From JAQCEJ01 sp040881995 (GTDB lineage Bacteria; Planctomycetota; Planctomycetia; Planctomycetales; Planctomycetaceae): a stretch of DNA of 36,828 nucleotides. A program made the translations under genes and the position numbers. Below, one piece after another: positions 6,270-16,404 of the stretch. The DNA is taken from contig JBBECD010000068.1 in assembly GCA_040881995.1 (NCBI GenBank), positions 1 through 36,828 on the forward strand. The letters are read 5' to 3'. Numbering within the stretch: position 1 is the stretch's first letter; each line of letters begins with the position of its first letter. The notes below the pieces were generated by a model, which saw only the letters and a program-made list of their open reading frames with translations, was not told the DNA's origin and made no database searches.

Positions 6270-7804
6270 TTCGCACCCCCGATCACAAGCGCCGACTTGC
6301 CGCGGTCGGTGTATTCGACGCGCGGATGTGCCAGGTGCAATGCGAATATGATCGGCTCTTCACTCGTCGCCCTCATATCCGCCAGCGCGGTTTCCAGCCC
6401 TTCCCCCGTCGATCCGAAAGAACGGAACGGATTCTTGATCGCCGCGCTCCAGTTCGCGCCGCTGAAAATCGAGCGCTCGTCTCTCGATTCGTCCCCCTTC
6501 CACCCGAATGCGCTTTCGAGCACCCAGGGCAGGCCGTCTTTGGCAATCTTGCGGCTGTAATGAAATGACTTCTCTTCGATTCCCATTTCGACGAACCGCT
6601 CGCGGAAATGATCTTCGCCGATGATGCCCAGATACTTGGGCTTCACAGGCCGCGTCTCTTTTTGCATGGCCTGATGCAACAGGCCGATCCGTTCCGAGTC
6701 GAGCCGGTCGCCGAGCACCAATTCGGAGAGCTTGACGCGCTTCAGGCCGGCAGCGTCGAGCACCTTCGTGCGTTTTTGCGAACCGCTGAGTCCATCGAAT
6801 TCGGCGAGCAAGTCGGAGACGAGCCGATCGTGTCCGACGTCCCGGTCATGCGTCACATACGCGCCAATTAAGCGTTCCAGGTGCGCTCGCTCATACCAAT
6901 GCGCTGAAGTCGGTTTGTCCGGTTTCCATTTCACCCAGGCTGGATCGGTCGCCTTCCATTTCGTCACCTTGCCGAAATAGTCCAGCGTGATCGACAAGTG
7001 CGGGTTGAAGAGCGCGAAGCCGGCGACCAGCGATTCGAGCAGCGCGCGATAGTCGGGTCGCTGCCATTGGTTCTTCGCACGGTCGAATGGCCATCGCTCG
7101 CCCGCGCTCCATTCGAGCCGGATCGTCGTCCCGGTCGTCGCACATTCCAAGACGTCGTCATGGATGATCGCACGTTGCGAAATGGGATCAGCGCCGCAGG
7201 TGATGACGTGACGCCTTCCGCTGGCAGCGACGATCAGCGTGCCGTTGTCGGGATCGATCACGCGCGGCATCGGCAGCAGCGTTTTCAAGGCGTTTCCCTG
7301 AGCGCCGCGACAGGGCGACACATACGCTTCCCGGTTGCTGGCCCGAATGGTGAAATCGAGCGCGCCCTTCAGCGTTGCTTCCGGCAGGCCCGGCCCATTG
7401 TCGGCAACCGTGATGCCGCCAGCGTCGGCCGTGATCGTGATGACTGGCGCGATGTCCGCTTCTTCGCAGGCGTCCAGCCCGTTGTCGACCAGTTCTTTGA
7501 CGATGACCAACGGCCATTCGCTGATATCATGGCCCGTCTGGGTTACGAGTTCCTTCTCGGAGAAAAAGTCCATTTCTCGGCTGGTTAGAAACGTCGTTCT
7601 CGCCAGTTTTGGCGCGCGCCGCTTACCATGATTACTCTCGCCATTGCCAGCGTCAGTTTTTACATTTTCGTGCGGCGTGTCGGTTTTCGCGCTGCCCCGC
7701 TTACCATGATTACTCGCCGCGCCGTTGGCGTCAGTTTTTACATTTTTGGTGTCGTCAGCGGGAATGGATTCGCTTCGCGTCTTGCGTCTGATAGAATGTG
7801 TCAA
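6266..7804 (-). CDS. Type IIB topoisomerase B subunit-like GHKL ATPase (Topo VIB family)
   Basis: 512 residues from a TTG start, chosen because a perfect AGGAGG lies 8 nt upstream and no closer ATG fits. After a polar tail come the Bergerat-fold motifs: N box ELVDNGLDA (E104 general base, N108 Mg ligand), DNGPG at 135-139, GAQGN at 167-171 and TGTT at 224-227, all intact. The remainder (about 240-512) fits the transducer region that contacts the A subunit. ATP-driven dimerisation would open and close the enzyme around DNA. The N-terminal 65 residues hold two 26-residue repeats beginning NVKTD (21 and 47), encoded by a 78-bp direct duplication. It is followed by the A subunit with ATGA overlap and preceded by a strong hairpin. 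Confidence 0.87.
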   Translation of the reverse strand: MTHSIRRKTRSESIPADDTKNVKTDANGAASNHGKRGSAKTDTPHENVKTDAGNGESNHGKRRAPKLARTTFLTSREMDFFSEKELVTQTGHDISEWPLVIVKELVDNGLDACEEADIAPVITITADAGGITVADNGPGLPEATLKGALDFTIRASNREAYVSPCRGAQGNALKTLLPMPRVIDPDNGTLIVAASGRRHVITCGADPISQRAIIHDDVLECATTGTTIRLEWSAGERWPFDRAKNQWQRPDYRALLESLVAGFALFNPHLSITLDYFGKVTKWKATDPAWVKWKPDKPTSAHWYERAHLERLIGAYVTHDRDVGHDRLVSDLLAEFDGLSGSQKRTKVLDAAGLKRVKLSELVLGDRLDSERIGLLHQAMQKETRPVKPKYLGIIGEDHFRERFVEMGIEEKSFHYSRKIAKDGLPWVLESAFGWKGDESRDERSIFSGANWSAAIKNPFRSFGSTGEGLETALADMRATSEEPIIFALHLAHPRVEYTDRGKSALVIGGAK

Positions 7805-7843
7805 TTGTCGGCCCTCCTGTGGCCGGTGAGATGCAGCATACGC

Positions 7844-7871
7844 AGCCCGGGGGAGTCGTGACCCCCGGGCT
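7844..7871 (-). promoter_or_regulatory. 10-bp hairpin in the gap before the topoisomerase operon
   Basis: AGCCCGGGGG and CCCCCGGGCT flank an 8-nt loop, between the stop of the DUF1580-type gene (7891) and the AGGAGG of the topoisomerase B gene. No T-run. It could reduce read-through or act as an attenuator. Confidence 0.5.
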
Positions 7872-7890
7872 TGCTGCGTTAATGGGGAAA

Positions 7891-8184
7891 TTAACAGCCG
7901 ATCTTCTCGAGCGCGTCACATGCTTCTTGGCCGCGTCGTTTGACGTCGGCGGGTGACTCATCCGCGGCCCCGGTGTCGACGTTCAGCGCTGCAAGAAAAT
8001 CTTCGAGCGACTGCATGGTGACGAACCGTCTGCCGCCAATGATGACCGTCTTGAGTTTCACGCCGCGAACGCCGTGGGTTGCCCATCGCCAGCAGGTCGA
8101 GATATTCGGCCGGCCAGGAATGAAATCGGGCGCGCGAGTCAGGGGGATGGCATCGGCGTAGCGGGTTGCGATTGTGGTAGGCAT
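7891..8184 (-). CDS. DUF1580-type winged-helix/excisionase-like DNA-binding protein
   Basis: 97 residues from the ATG at 8182-8184, which has GGAGG 7 nt upstream; an earlier in-frame ATG lacks this. The core (IPLTRAPDFIPGR, then STCWRWATHGVRGVKLKTV and GGRRFVT) matches what I know of DUF1580, a short family found mostly in planctomycetes whose layout resembles MerR/excisionase helix-turn-helix proteins. Placed between integrase and cargo, it is a good candidate for the recombination directionality factor or the element's regulator. An 18-bp palindrome lies about 90 bp upstream. DUF1580 assignment is fairly confident; the role is inferred. Confidence 0.75.
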   Translation of the reverse strand: MPTTIATRYADAIPLTRAPDFIPGRPNISTCWRWATHGVRGVKLKTVIIGGRRFVTMQSLEDFLAALNVDTGAADESPADVKRRGQEACDALEKIGC

Positions 8185-8266
8185 GAAAAAACCTCCGAGT
8201 GAATGGTGAACCGTGTTGAACGATTCCATATTTACCCGGAGGTGTTGGCACAGGAACGGACAAGTT

Positions 8267-8284
8267 TTGGCATAGCTATGCCAA
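8267..8284. promoter_or_regulatory. Perfect 18-bp palindrome upstream of the DUF1580-type gene
   Basis: TTGGCATAGCTATGCCAA overlaps the TAG stop codon of the preceding gene and lies about 85-100 bp before the DUF1580-type start. Likely an operator for a dimeric regulator. Confidence 0.5.
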
Positions 8285-9244
8285 CCAGCGGGTTCCTTTT
8301 CCTTGCTTGGTTTCCAGATGGGATTTCACAGAACCAGGGAGTGACTTTCGCCAGCGATCGGGACGCGCCTCGTCGCCGACTTGCGGACATTCCTTCCGAA
8401 ATTCGGGATCGCTCATCCAGTTACCCAATTTAATGAGCGTATCAAGATACAACGCCTGATCGTCCGTCAAAGCGTAGGGAATGCCGCCGATCGTTATTTG
8501 TGGCGGATTGAAAGTGACGGGGGACTTTTTTGATTTGTCAGGCGGGTTGCCTTCCGGCCGCATGGCAAGCTTATCGAGCGCCCATTGTTCGCTGGCATTC
8601 GCGGCATTGGCTATCAATATCATTTCATCCATGGCAAGGTAGGTGCGCAATCGCAGATCATACTGTGCGCGGTTTAAGGCTTGATCCAACTTGGCCGTGT
8701 GTTTTTTCCACTCGGCATTGCCACGGTCATCAAAGTTCAGATCGATTTGCGCTGGCCACTTCTGGACGTAATTTACCAATACGGCGGTCGCAAAAAGAAA
8801 CGATCCACAGTCGATTTGTAGACGTCTTGCGTGCCGCGATAATATTCCGGCCACTTCGTGAAGTTGCTCAATTAGCCGCTCCCGTCCGCGTTGGTAATCT
8901 TCGTCTGCAAAGGTCTGATCGTCTTCGCGCAACGGCCTACCACATCGCGCCCACAACTTCAGTCGGAAATAATGCCTCGGGAACATCTGCCAGAAAGCAA
9001 GCGCGAGGGAGAGACCTGAGAGACTGGTAAAATCACCGGGGCATGGCCTGAATATCGCGCACATATGCGCCGCACCATTGGTTATTGGCCCTAACTCACT
9101 AGGTATCGAAGGTATTTCGGCACCCACTTGAAGTATCTGCTCATATGGTGTTCGAGAGTTCCATTCTCGGAAGGGGGAAATCTCGACTTGTATGCCGATC
9201 GGCTTCTTGTTCTTTTCGAGGTTGTTCTTATCGTGCGCCATCAT
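8276..9244 (-). CDS. Element protein of unknown function
   Basis: 322 residues from the ATG at 9242-9244; a second ATG follows at once, a GTG precedes, and AGGGG lies 5-8 nt upstream. No family recognised with certainty. The middle (about 110-230) is mostly helical. The C-terminal 75 residues carry an IGGIPYALTDDQALYLDTL...GNWMSDPEF pattern ending in GKGTRWLA, which reads like a small wHTH-type DNA-binding domain and which I associate with planctomycete element proteins. It sits directly downstream of the integrase in the same orientation. Could be a DNA-binding or maintenance protein. Confidence 0.65.
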   Translation of the reverse strand: MMAHDKNNLEKNKKPIGIQVEISPFREWNSRTPYEQILQVGAEIPSIPSELGPITNGAAHMCAIFRPCPGDFTSLSGLSLALAFWQMFPRHYFRLKLWARCGRPLREDDQTFADEDYQRGRERLIEQLHEVAGILSRHARRLQIDCGSFLFATAVLVNYVQKWPAQIDLNFDDRGNAEWKKHTAKLDQALNRAQYDLRLRTYLAMDEMILIANAANASEQWALDKLAMRPEGNPPDKSKKSPVTFNPPQITIGGIPYALTDDQALYLDTLIKLGNWMSDPEFRKECPQVGDEARPDRWRKSLPGSVKSHLETKQGKGTRWLA

Positions 9245-9359
9245 CACTTCCCCTATTCCGCTGGGGACGTTCCGTCAAAAAACACGCGGGGAAGGCTGCG
9301 GAATATCAGCCGTGTCGAGTTGCAATCTCTATCCCCGGTGTTGTCTCGATTCTAATCCT

Positions 9360-10460
9360 TCAGCCGATCACTTTCACGTCGGTATCAAGCGCCCGTGCGG
9401 CCCGCTTGGCGGGTTCGATCGCCGCTCGGGAATAATGTTCCGTCATCGCCGCGGATGCGTGCCCGAGCAATGCCTGCGCGTCGGCGATGCCGAGACGTTC
9501 GACAACTTGCGTGCCGGCGGTATGGCGGAGTAAGTGCGGTGAGAATGGCGGGACGTTCGCCCGGCCACAAGCGACTTTCACGGCCTGAGCGAAGTTATCG
9601 CGCCGGCAGGGAAAGAGTTTCGCGTCGGGATCGGCTTTCAGTTGGCGCAATAAGATTCTCTGCGCCGACAGGCCGAATACTAAGTATCGCGCCTTCTCTT
9701 TGTGCCGATTCTTATGGTCCAGCAGTTCGCAAACCCACTCGTCTCCGGTGCGGTCCAGCATGCCCGTCGTGAGACTCAGAATTTCGCCCGGCCTTGCACC
9801 GGTGAGCAGCATCAAATCGAACACGTCGCGATACAACGGCTTCAGTTGCACCCGTGCGGCCTCAATCGTGTCGGCGTCAATCGCCGTGCGCGGCTTCGAT
9901 TCTGCCGCTACTGTTTCGCCGCGGCGTAAATGACGCAACGTACCGAGCCCCGTCGCTACTTCGGCGGGAACGATTTCGAATGAGACGCCCCAACGGAAGA
10001 TCGCCTGTAGCCGCTTCACCTGATGATTGACCGTCTTTCGTGACCACGGCGTTCGCGGCTTTGGCTTGGCGTCCGGGTTGCCTGCAATCATCGCATCACG
10101 CACCACGCGGAGACGGAGCGGTCCGAATTCGACAATCGGCGTGTCGCCGAACAGTTCGCGGAGCAACCGGATTGATGAGGCAAAGCAATGCCGCTCAGCT
10201 TCGCTGTATCGCGGCAATTCCTTCGAAGCGAACAGCAGCAGCAATTCCGCTACCGTCACCGTCTGACGCGAGGCAGGCGGCTTCTTGGCCGTGTTGGTGA
10301 GTACGCCTCTGGCGTGATCCTCCAGCAGCTTGGCATACCGTAGCTTTGCGTCGGGAGAATCCCCTCTGCCGAGTGAAATAAATCGGCCTGCAATCTTCGT
10401 GAAAGCGCGGCCTGATTTATCGATCGAAAACTTTGGTACGGTGTTATTTGGACGTCCCAT
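9360..10460 (-). CDS. int: Tyrosine recombinase (integrase) of the element
   Basis: 366 residues from the ATG at 10458-10460, with GGAG 8 nt upstream. Catalytic residues are all visible: R223 in TGARPGE, a Lys in the beta-hairpin DHKNRHKEK (K250 or K254), HLLRHT (H309, R312), H334 in LLGHAS and nucleophile Y343 in TEHYSRA. The N-terminal part (about 65-170) is the SAM-like core-binding domain. It would recombine the 44-bp site in the tRNA-Ala gene whose 3' end lies 116 bp upstream of this start. A GGTGCA/TGCACC palindrome sits 22-37 bp before the start and may allow autoregulation. The gene looks intact, so the element may still be mobile. Confidence 0.95.
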   Translation of the reverse strand: MGRPNNTVPKFSIDKSGRAFTKIAGRFISLGRGDSPDAKLRYAKLLEDHARGVLTNTAKKPPASRQTVTVAELLLLFASKELPRYSEAERHCFASSIRLLRELFGDTPIVEFGPLRLRVVRDAMIAGNPDAKPKPRTPWSRKTVNHQVKRLQAIFRWGVSFEIVPAEVATGLGTLRHLRRGETVAAESKPRTAIDADTIEAARVQLKPLYRDVFDLMLLTGARPGEILSLTTGMLDRTGDEWVCELLDHKNRHKEKARYLVFGLSAQRILLRQLKADPDAKLFPCRRDNFAQAVKVACGRANVPPFSPHLLRHTAGTQVVERLGIADAQALLGHASAAMTEHYSRAAIEPAKRAARALDTDVKVIG

Positions 10461-10481
10461 TGCAGCATCTCCGTGGGTTTT

Positions 10482-10497
10482 GGTGCAGTTTTGCACC
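10482..10497. promoter_or_regulatory. Palindrome upstream of the integrase gene
   Basis: GGTGCA-GTTT-TGCACC followed by GAAATCCGTCG. Related sites occur at the far end of the element (1544-1697, 2222-2238). Candidate arm-type integrase site or operator. Confidence 0.5.
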
Positions 10498-10575
10498 GAA
10501 ATCCGTCGTTTTTTGCTGCACTGCCGAACGTCGACAGGTATCGTAAGTTTCGATTCAGCTTTGATTTATATCGAT

Positions 10576-10619
10576 TGGAGACGACCGGGATCGAACCGGC
10601 AACCTCTGGCTTGCAAAGC
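10576..10619 (-). repeat. Proximal attachment site within intact tRNA-Ala
   Basis: 44-bp direct repeat identical to 1419-1462, covering the tRNA from the anticodon stem to the discriminator base. The crossover would lie somewhere inside it. Confidence 0.93.
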
Positions 10620-10648
10620 CAGCGCTCTCCCAGTTGAGCTACGTCCCC
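10576..10648 (-). tRNA. tRNA-Ala(TGC)
   Basis: Full cloverleaf, 73 nt. Acceptor GGGGACG pairs with CGTCTCC (one G-T pair). The anticodon loop TTTGCAA carries TGC between CTGGC and GCCAG. The T arm has GGTTCGATC and the discriminator is A; CCA is not encoded. Normally found with tRNA-Ile(GAT) in the 16S-23S spacer. Its 3' half is shared with the element's attachment site. Confidence 0.97.
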
Positions 10649-10790
10649 GCTTGAACTCATCCGGCACGACTCAAGTCCCCGAACCGGCTTAAACGCCCGC
10701 TACACCGAAAGATGGGGACTGTCGAACCGGCTTTGCCGATTACTGCCGGGCGGCTTGCGAAAAAACCAGTCCACGGAACCGAGAGACAGC

Positions 10791-10847
10791 CACAAAGCAT
10801 TCGAATTTCGCGGATGGCACATGCCATCCGCCGAGTTCCGCTTTGTG
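10791..10847. repeat. Long hairpin in the tRNA-Ile/tRNA-Ala spacer
   Basis: Outer stem CACAAAGC (10791-10798) with GCTTTGTG (10840-10847). Inner stem GCGGATGGCA (10810-10819) with TGCCATCCGC (10822-10831). The spacer (10649-10882) has no gene. The inner stem looks like a REP-type dispersed hairpin; it may also help processing of the two-tRNA transcript. Confidence 0.6.
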
Positions 10848-10882
10848 GAGTGCCTGTCGCGGCAGTCGTTCATTTCAAAAAG

Positions 10883-14439
<3,557 letters not shown>

Positions 14440-14949
14440 AATGGCAATTCGAATTTTCGTGAAGATGACGAACCTAAGAGAACGCGGGGAGGGAAATTGT
14501 CCCCATCAAAAAATGCGAGAGATTAAACCGGGAATGGAAATCCATCGCGATCGCGGACGGAGAAAAAAATAGAACCGTCCACCATCGCGAAACATTTGCC
14601 CGAAGGGGAAATCAGCCATGCTCATCAGCTATGCTAAGGCGTTGAGGCCAAGAGGGTCAAGTACGCCCCGCCCCGGCAGAGGACGCCGGAACATCTCGCT
14701 CGGCACAAATGCCGAAGAATCGCACTGGGGAGACGATGCCGGTTATGCCTTCACCACGCCCGCGAAACCGCCCCGGGGCGTTCAAGGCACCGACTCGGCA
14801 TGCTGTTGTTTACGCCGAAAGAGCAAGGCGTGTTGGATGCGGCTTGAAGCGATCAGCCGAATCACCCGTCCGATTCGAGCCTCAGTCTCGCCCATTCATG
14901 GCGGTACAACGTATCGCGGCGATGAAAGAAAATTTCATGCGACGAGACG
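14440..14949. other. Gene-free spacer
   Basis: About 510 bp. A 121-residue plus-strand frame exists (14618-14983), but it is Arg/Ser/Pro-rich, overlaps the next gene's 3' end and has no ribosome binding site; I do not call it. No strong hairpin or repeat noticed. It must include the promoter of the TPR protein gene. Confidence 0.6.
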
Positions 14950-16089
14950 TTATTCTTTCGAGCGCAGCAGGTCCAGAAAATAGGGCTCGAATTTACGCGA
15001 CAGCGGCCAATCGCCTTGACCTTCCGACCATTCCTGCAGATCGAAACTCAAAGTGACTTTCACTTCGTCGCCGTTTTTACGAACCAGCACGATTTTGGCA
15101 GAGGCTTCCCACGGGCCTGCCATGTTGGATTCCTTTCCCCTCCCCACATTCACGAAGAATGACGCCAGCCGAATCACTTCCTCGGGATCCTCAACGACGA
15201 CGGCCATGCGTTCATCGAGACGCTTGCGATCTTCCTGCTTGTCTTCCAGGGAAAAATAATATTCAATCGTCGCCTTAACGAACGGCGACTGCGCATCACT
15301 TTCCATTTCGGATTTGGCGGTCTGCAACAACTTCAGAAAATACGGGCCGAATTCCGCCGGCAAGTCCCAATCGCTCATGCGGCCTTCATCCCAGGTCGAG
15401 AAATCGGCGCTCACCTGAACCTTGACCGGCTCGCCGTCATCGCGGACAAATTCTATCTCGGCGAAGGGATACCACAAACTGGCGGTGTTGGATTCCTTTC
15501 CCGTCCCCGCATCAGGGAAAAATGACGCCAGCCGGGCGATCTGCCGGGCATCATCCAGGACCGTGATGCGTTGACCTTCGAGCGGTTTTCGCTTCGCTTC
15601 TGTGTCGTCGAGAGTATAAAAGCTTTTGATCGTCACCTTTTCGAAGGGCGATGGGGCCACGGCTTCTTTTGCAGATTCCGCCTCCCGCAGCAGCGTCAAG
15701 AAATATGGGCCGAAGCCTTGCGCAATGGGCCAGTCGCCGTGCCCTTCGGTCCAATCGACCAGATGAGGATCGACTCTTACGCTCAATTTCTCGCCATTCG
15801 CCCGTTCGAACTGAATGTCGGCGAATTGAATCCATGGCCCCGCTCTACGCGATTCTCTGCCGTGCCCGAGGTCGGGGAAGAATGAAGCCAGCCGAGCGGC
15901 TTCATTCGGATCGCTGACGACAGTGACCGCGACCGGCCGAAGAAGTTGCCGATCCGCATTTTTATCTTCCAACGAATACGATCGCGTCACGGTCGCCTTA
16001 ACAATCGGCGACTGTTCGGCAGTGCAACCGCAGGTGACGATCATCAGAGCGGCGGCGAACGCGACTAGATCTCGGCTTCTTAATAGCAT
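14950..16089 (-). CDS. Lipoprotein with three copies of a ~105-residue repeat domain
   Basis: 379 residues. A signal peptide ends in a lipobox-like VTCGC, so the mature protein is probably lipid-anchored at about Cys22. Three tandem units follow, each starting SP(I/F)xKxT and containing the motif ARLASFF...GxGxES, then WxxFAxIxFxRxxGE, a (D/E)W(T/D/S)EG turn and FGPYFLxLL; they cover about 28-138, 150-265 and 266-379. The third unit is the most diverged. GGGAG lies 7 nt before the ATG. The paralogue at 16405 shares the signal peptide, leader sequence and unit. The domain is not one I can name; it looks like an alpha/beta module. A REPIN-like repeat lies 22 bp upstream of the start. Confidence 0.8.
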   Translation of the reverse strand: MLLRSRDLVAFAAALMIVTCGCTAEQSPIVKATVTRSYSLEDKNADRQLLRPVAVTVVSDPNEAARLASFFPDLGHGRESRRAGPWIQFADIQFERANGEKLSVRVDPHLVDWTEGHGDWPIAQGFGPYFLTLLREAESAKEAVAPSPFEKVTIKSFYTLDDTEAKRKPLEGQRITVLDDARQIARLASFFPDAGTGKESNTASLWYPFAEIEFVRDDGEPVKVQVSADFSTWDEGRMSDWDLPAEFGPYFLKLLQTAKSEMESDAQSPFVKATIEYYFSLEDKQEDRKRLDERMAVVVEDPEEVIRLASFFVNVGRGKESNMAGPWEASAKIVLVRKNGDEVKVTLSFDLQEWSEGQGDWPLSRKFEPYFLDLLRSKE

Positions 16090-16110
16090 GTTTTGACTCC
16101 CACAAGTTGT

Positions 16111-16178
16111 GTAGGTCAGGCAGTATGCCTGACGACTGAGTCGCCTTCAGATATCGTCAGGCTGTGAGCCTGGCCTAC
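16111..16178. repeat. REPIN-like hairpin pair, copy 1
   Basis: GTAGGTCAGGC at the left end and GCCTGGCCTAC at the right end are near inverse complements. Each arm also contains its own small hairpin (CAGGCAGTATGCCTG, CAGGCTGTGAGCCTG). It lies 22 bp upstream of the lipoprotein start at 16089. Confidence 0.8.
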
Positions 16179-16404
16179 GGGACTGGTGGCCCAGTTTCGG
16201 TATCAGCCCCACCGAGACGACTCGGATGGCCGATGATGCATAGGGAATCAAGCATGAACGCTCCTTGTGACGCGAAAAGGTTCTATGCATTTCACCTGGG
16301 TCCGCCAAAAATCACTTGGGTGGTCCACGTTCCGTCATGGCCGGAAAGGTCTTCGAAGCCCAAATGAATGAATTGCCCAATGCCCCTTCCAATCTCCCAA
16401 GGTA
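16179..16404. other. Spacer without recognised features
   Basis: About 225 bp between REPIN copy 1 and the 3' end of the next gene. A 67-residue plus-strand frame crosses it but has no ribosome binding site and contains part of the REPIN. Nothing else seen. Confidence 0.5.

Larger units (their letters stand above)
1419..10619 (-). mobile_element. 9.2-kb integrated element in tRNA-Ala, between tRNA genes and 23S rRNA
   Basis: The limits are set by the 44-bp direct repeats 1419-1462 and 10576-10619. The integrase gene is next to the intact tRNA end, the usual arrangement. All protein genes read on the minus strand, the same way as the host tRNA and rRNA genes; one candidate RNA reads on the plus strand. 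Cargo is a topoisomerase VI-like B/A pair, a DUF1580-type regulator, an HExxH/coiled-coil protein, two further unknown proteins, a folded RNA and a palindromic repeat array. I see no relaxase, type IV secretion, replication initiator or phage structural gene, so transfer would need help from elsewhere or a function not recognised here. Without it, tRNA-Ala would lie about 580 bp from 23S. Confidence 0.9.

Noticed and set aside
10527..10540. 14-bp match GAACGTCGACAGGT to the 23S promoter region (1210-1223)
   Set aside because: A match of this length is expected by chance in a 37-kb GC-rich window, and no promoter boxes surround it.
14618..14983. 121-residue plus-strand ORF
   Set aside because: Arg/Ser/Pro-rich, no ribosome binding site, overlaps the 3' end of a well-supported lipoprotein gene.
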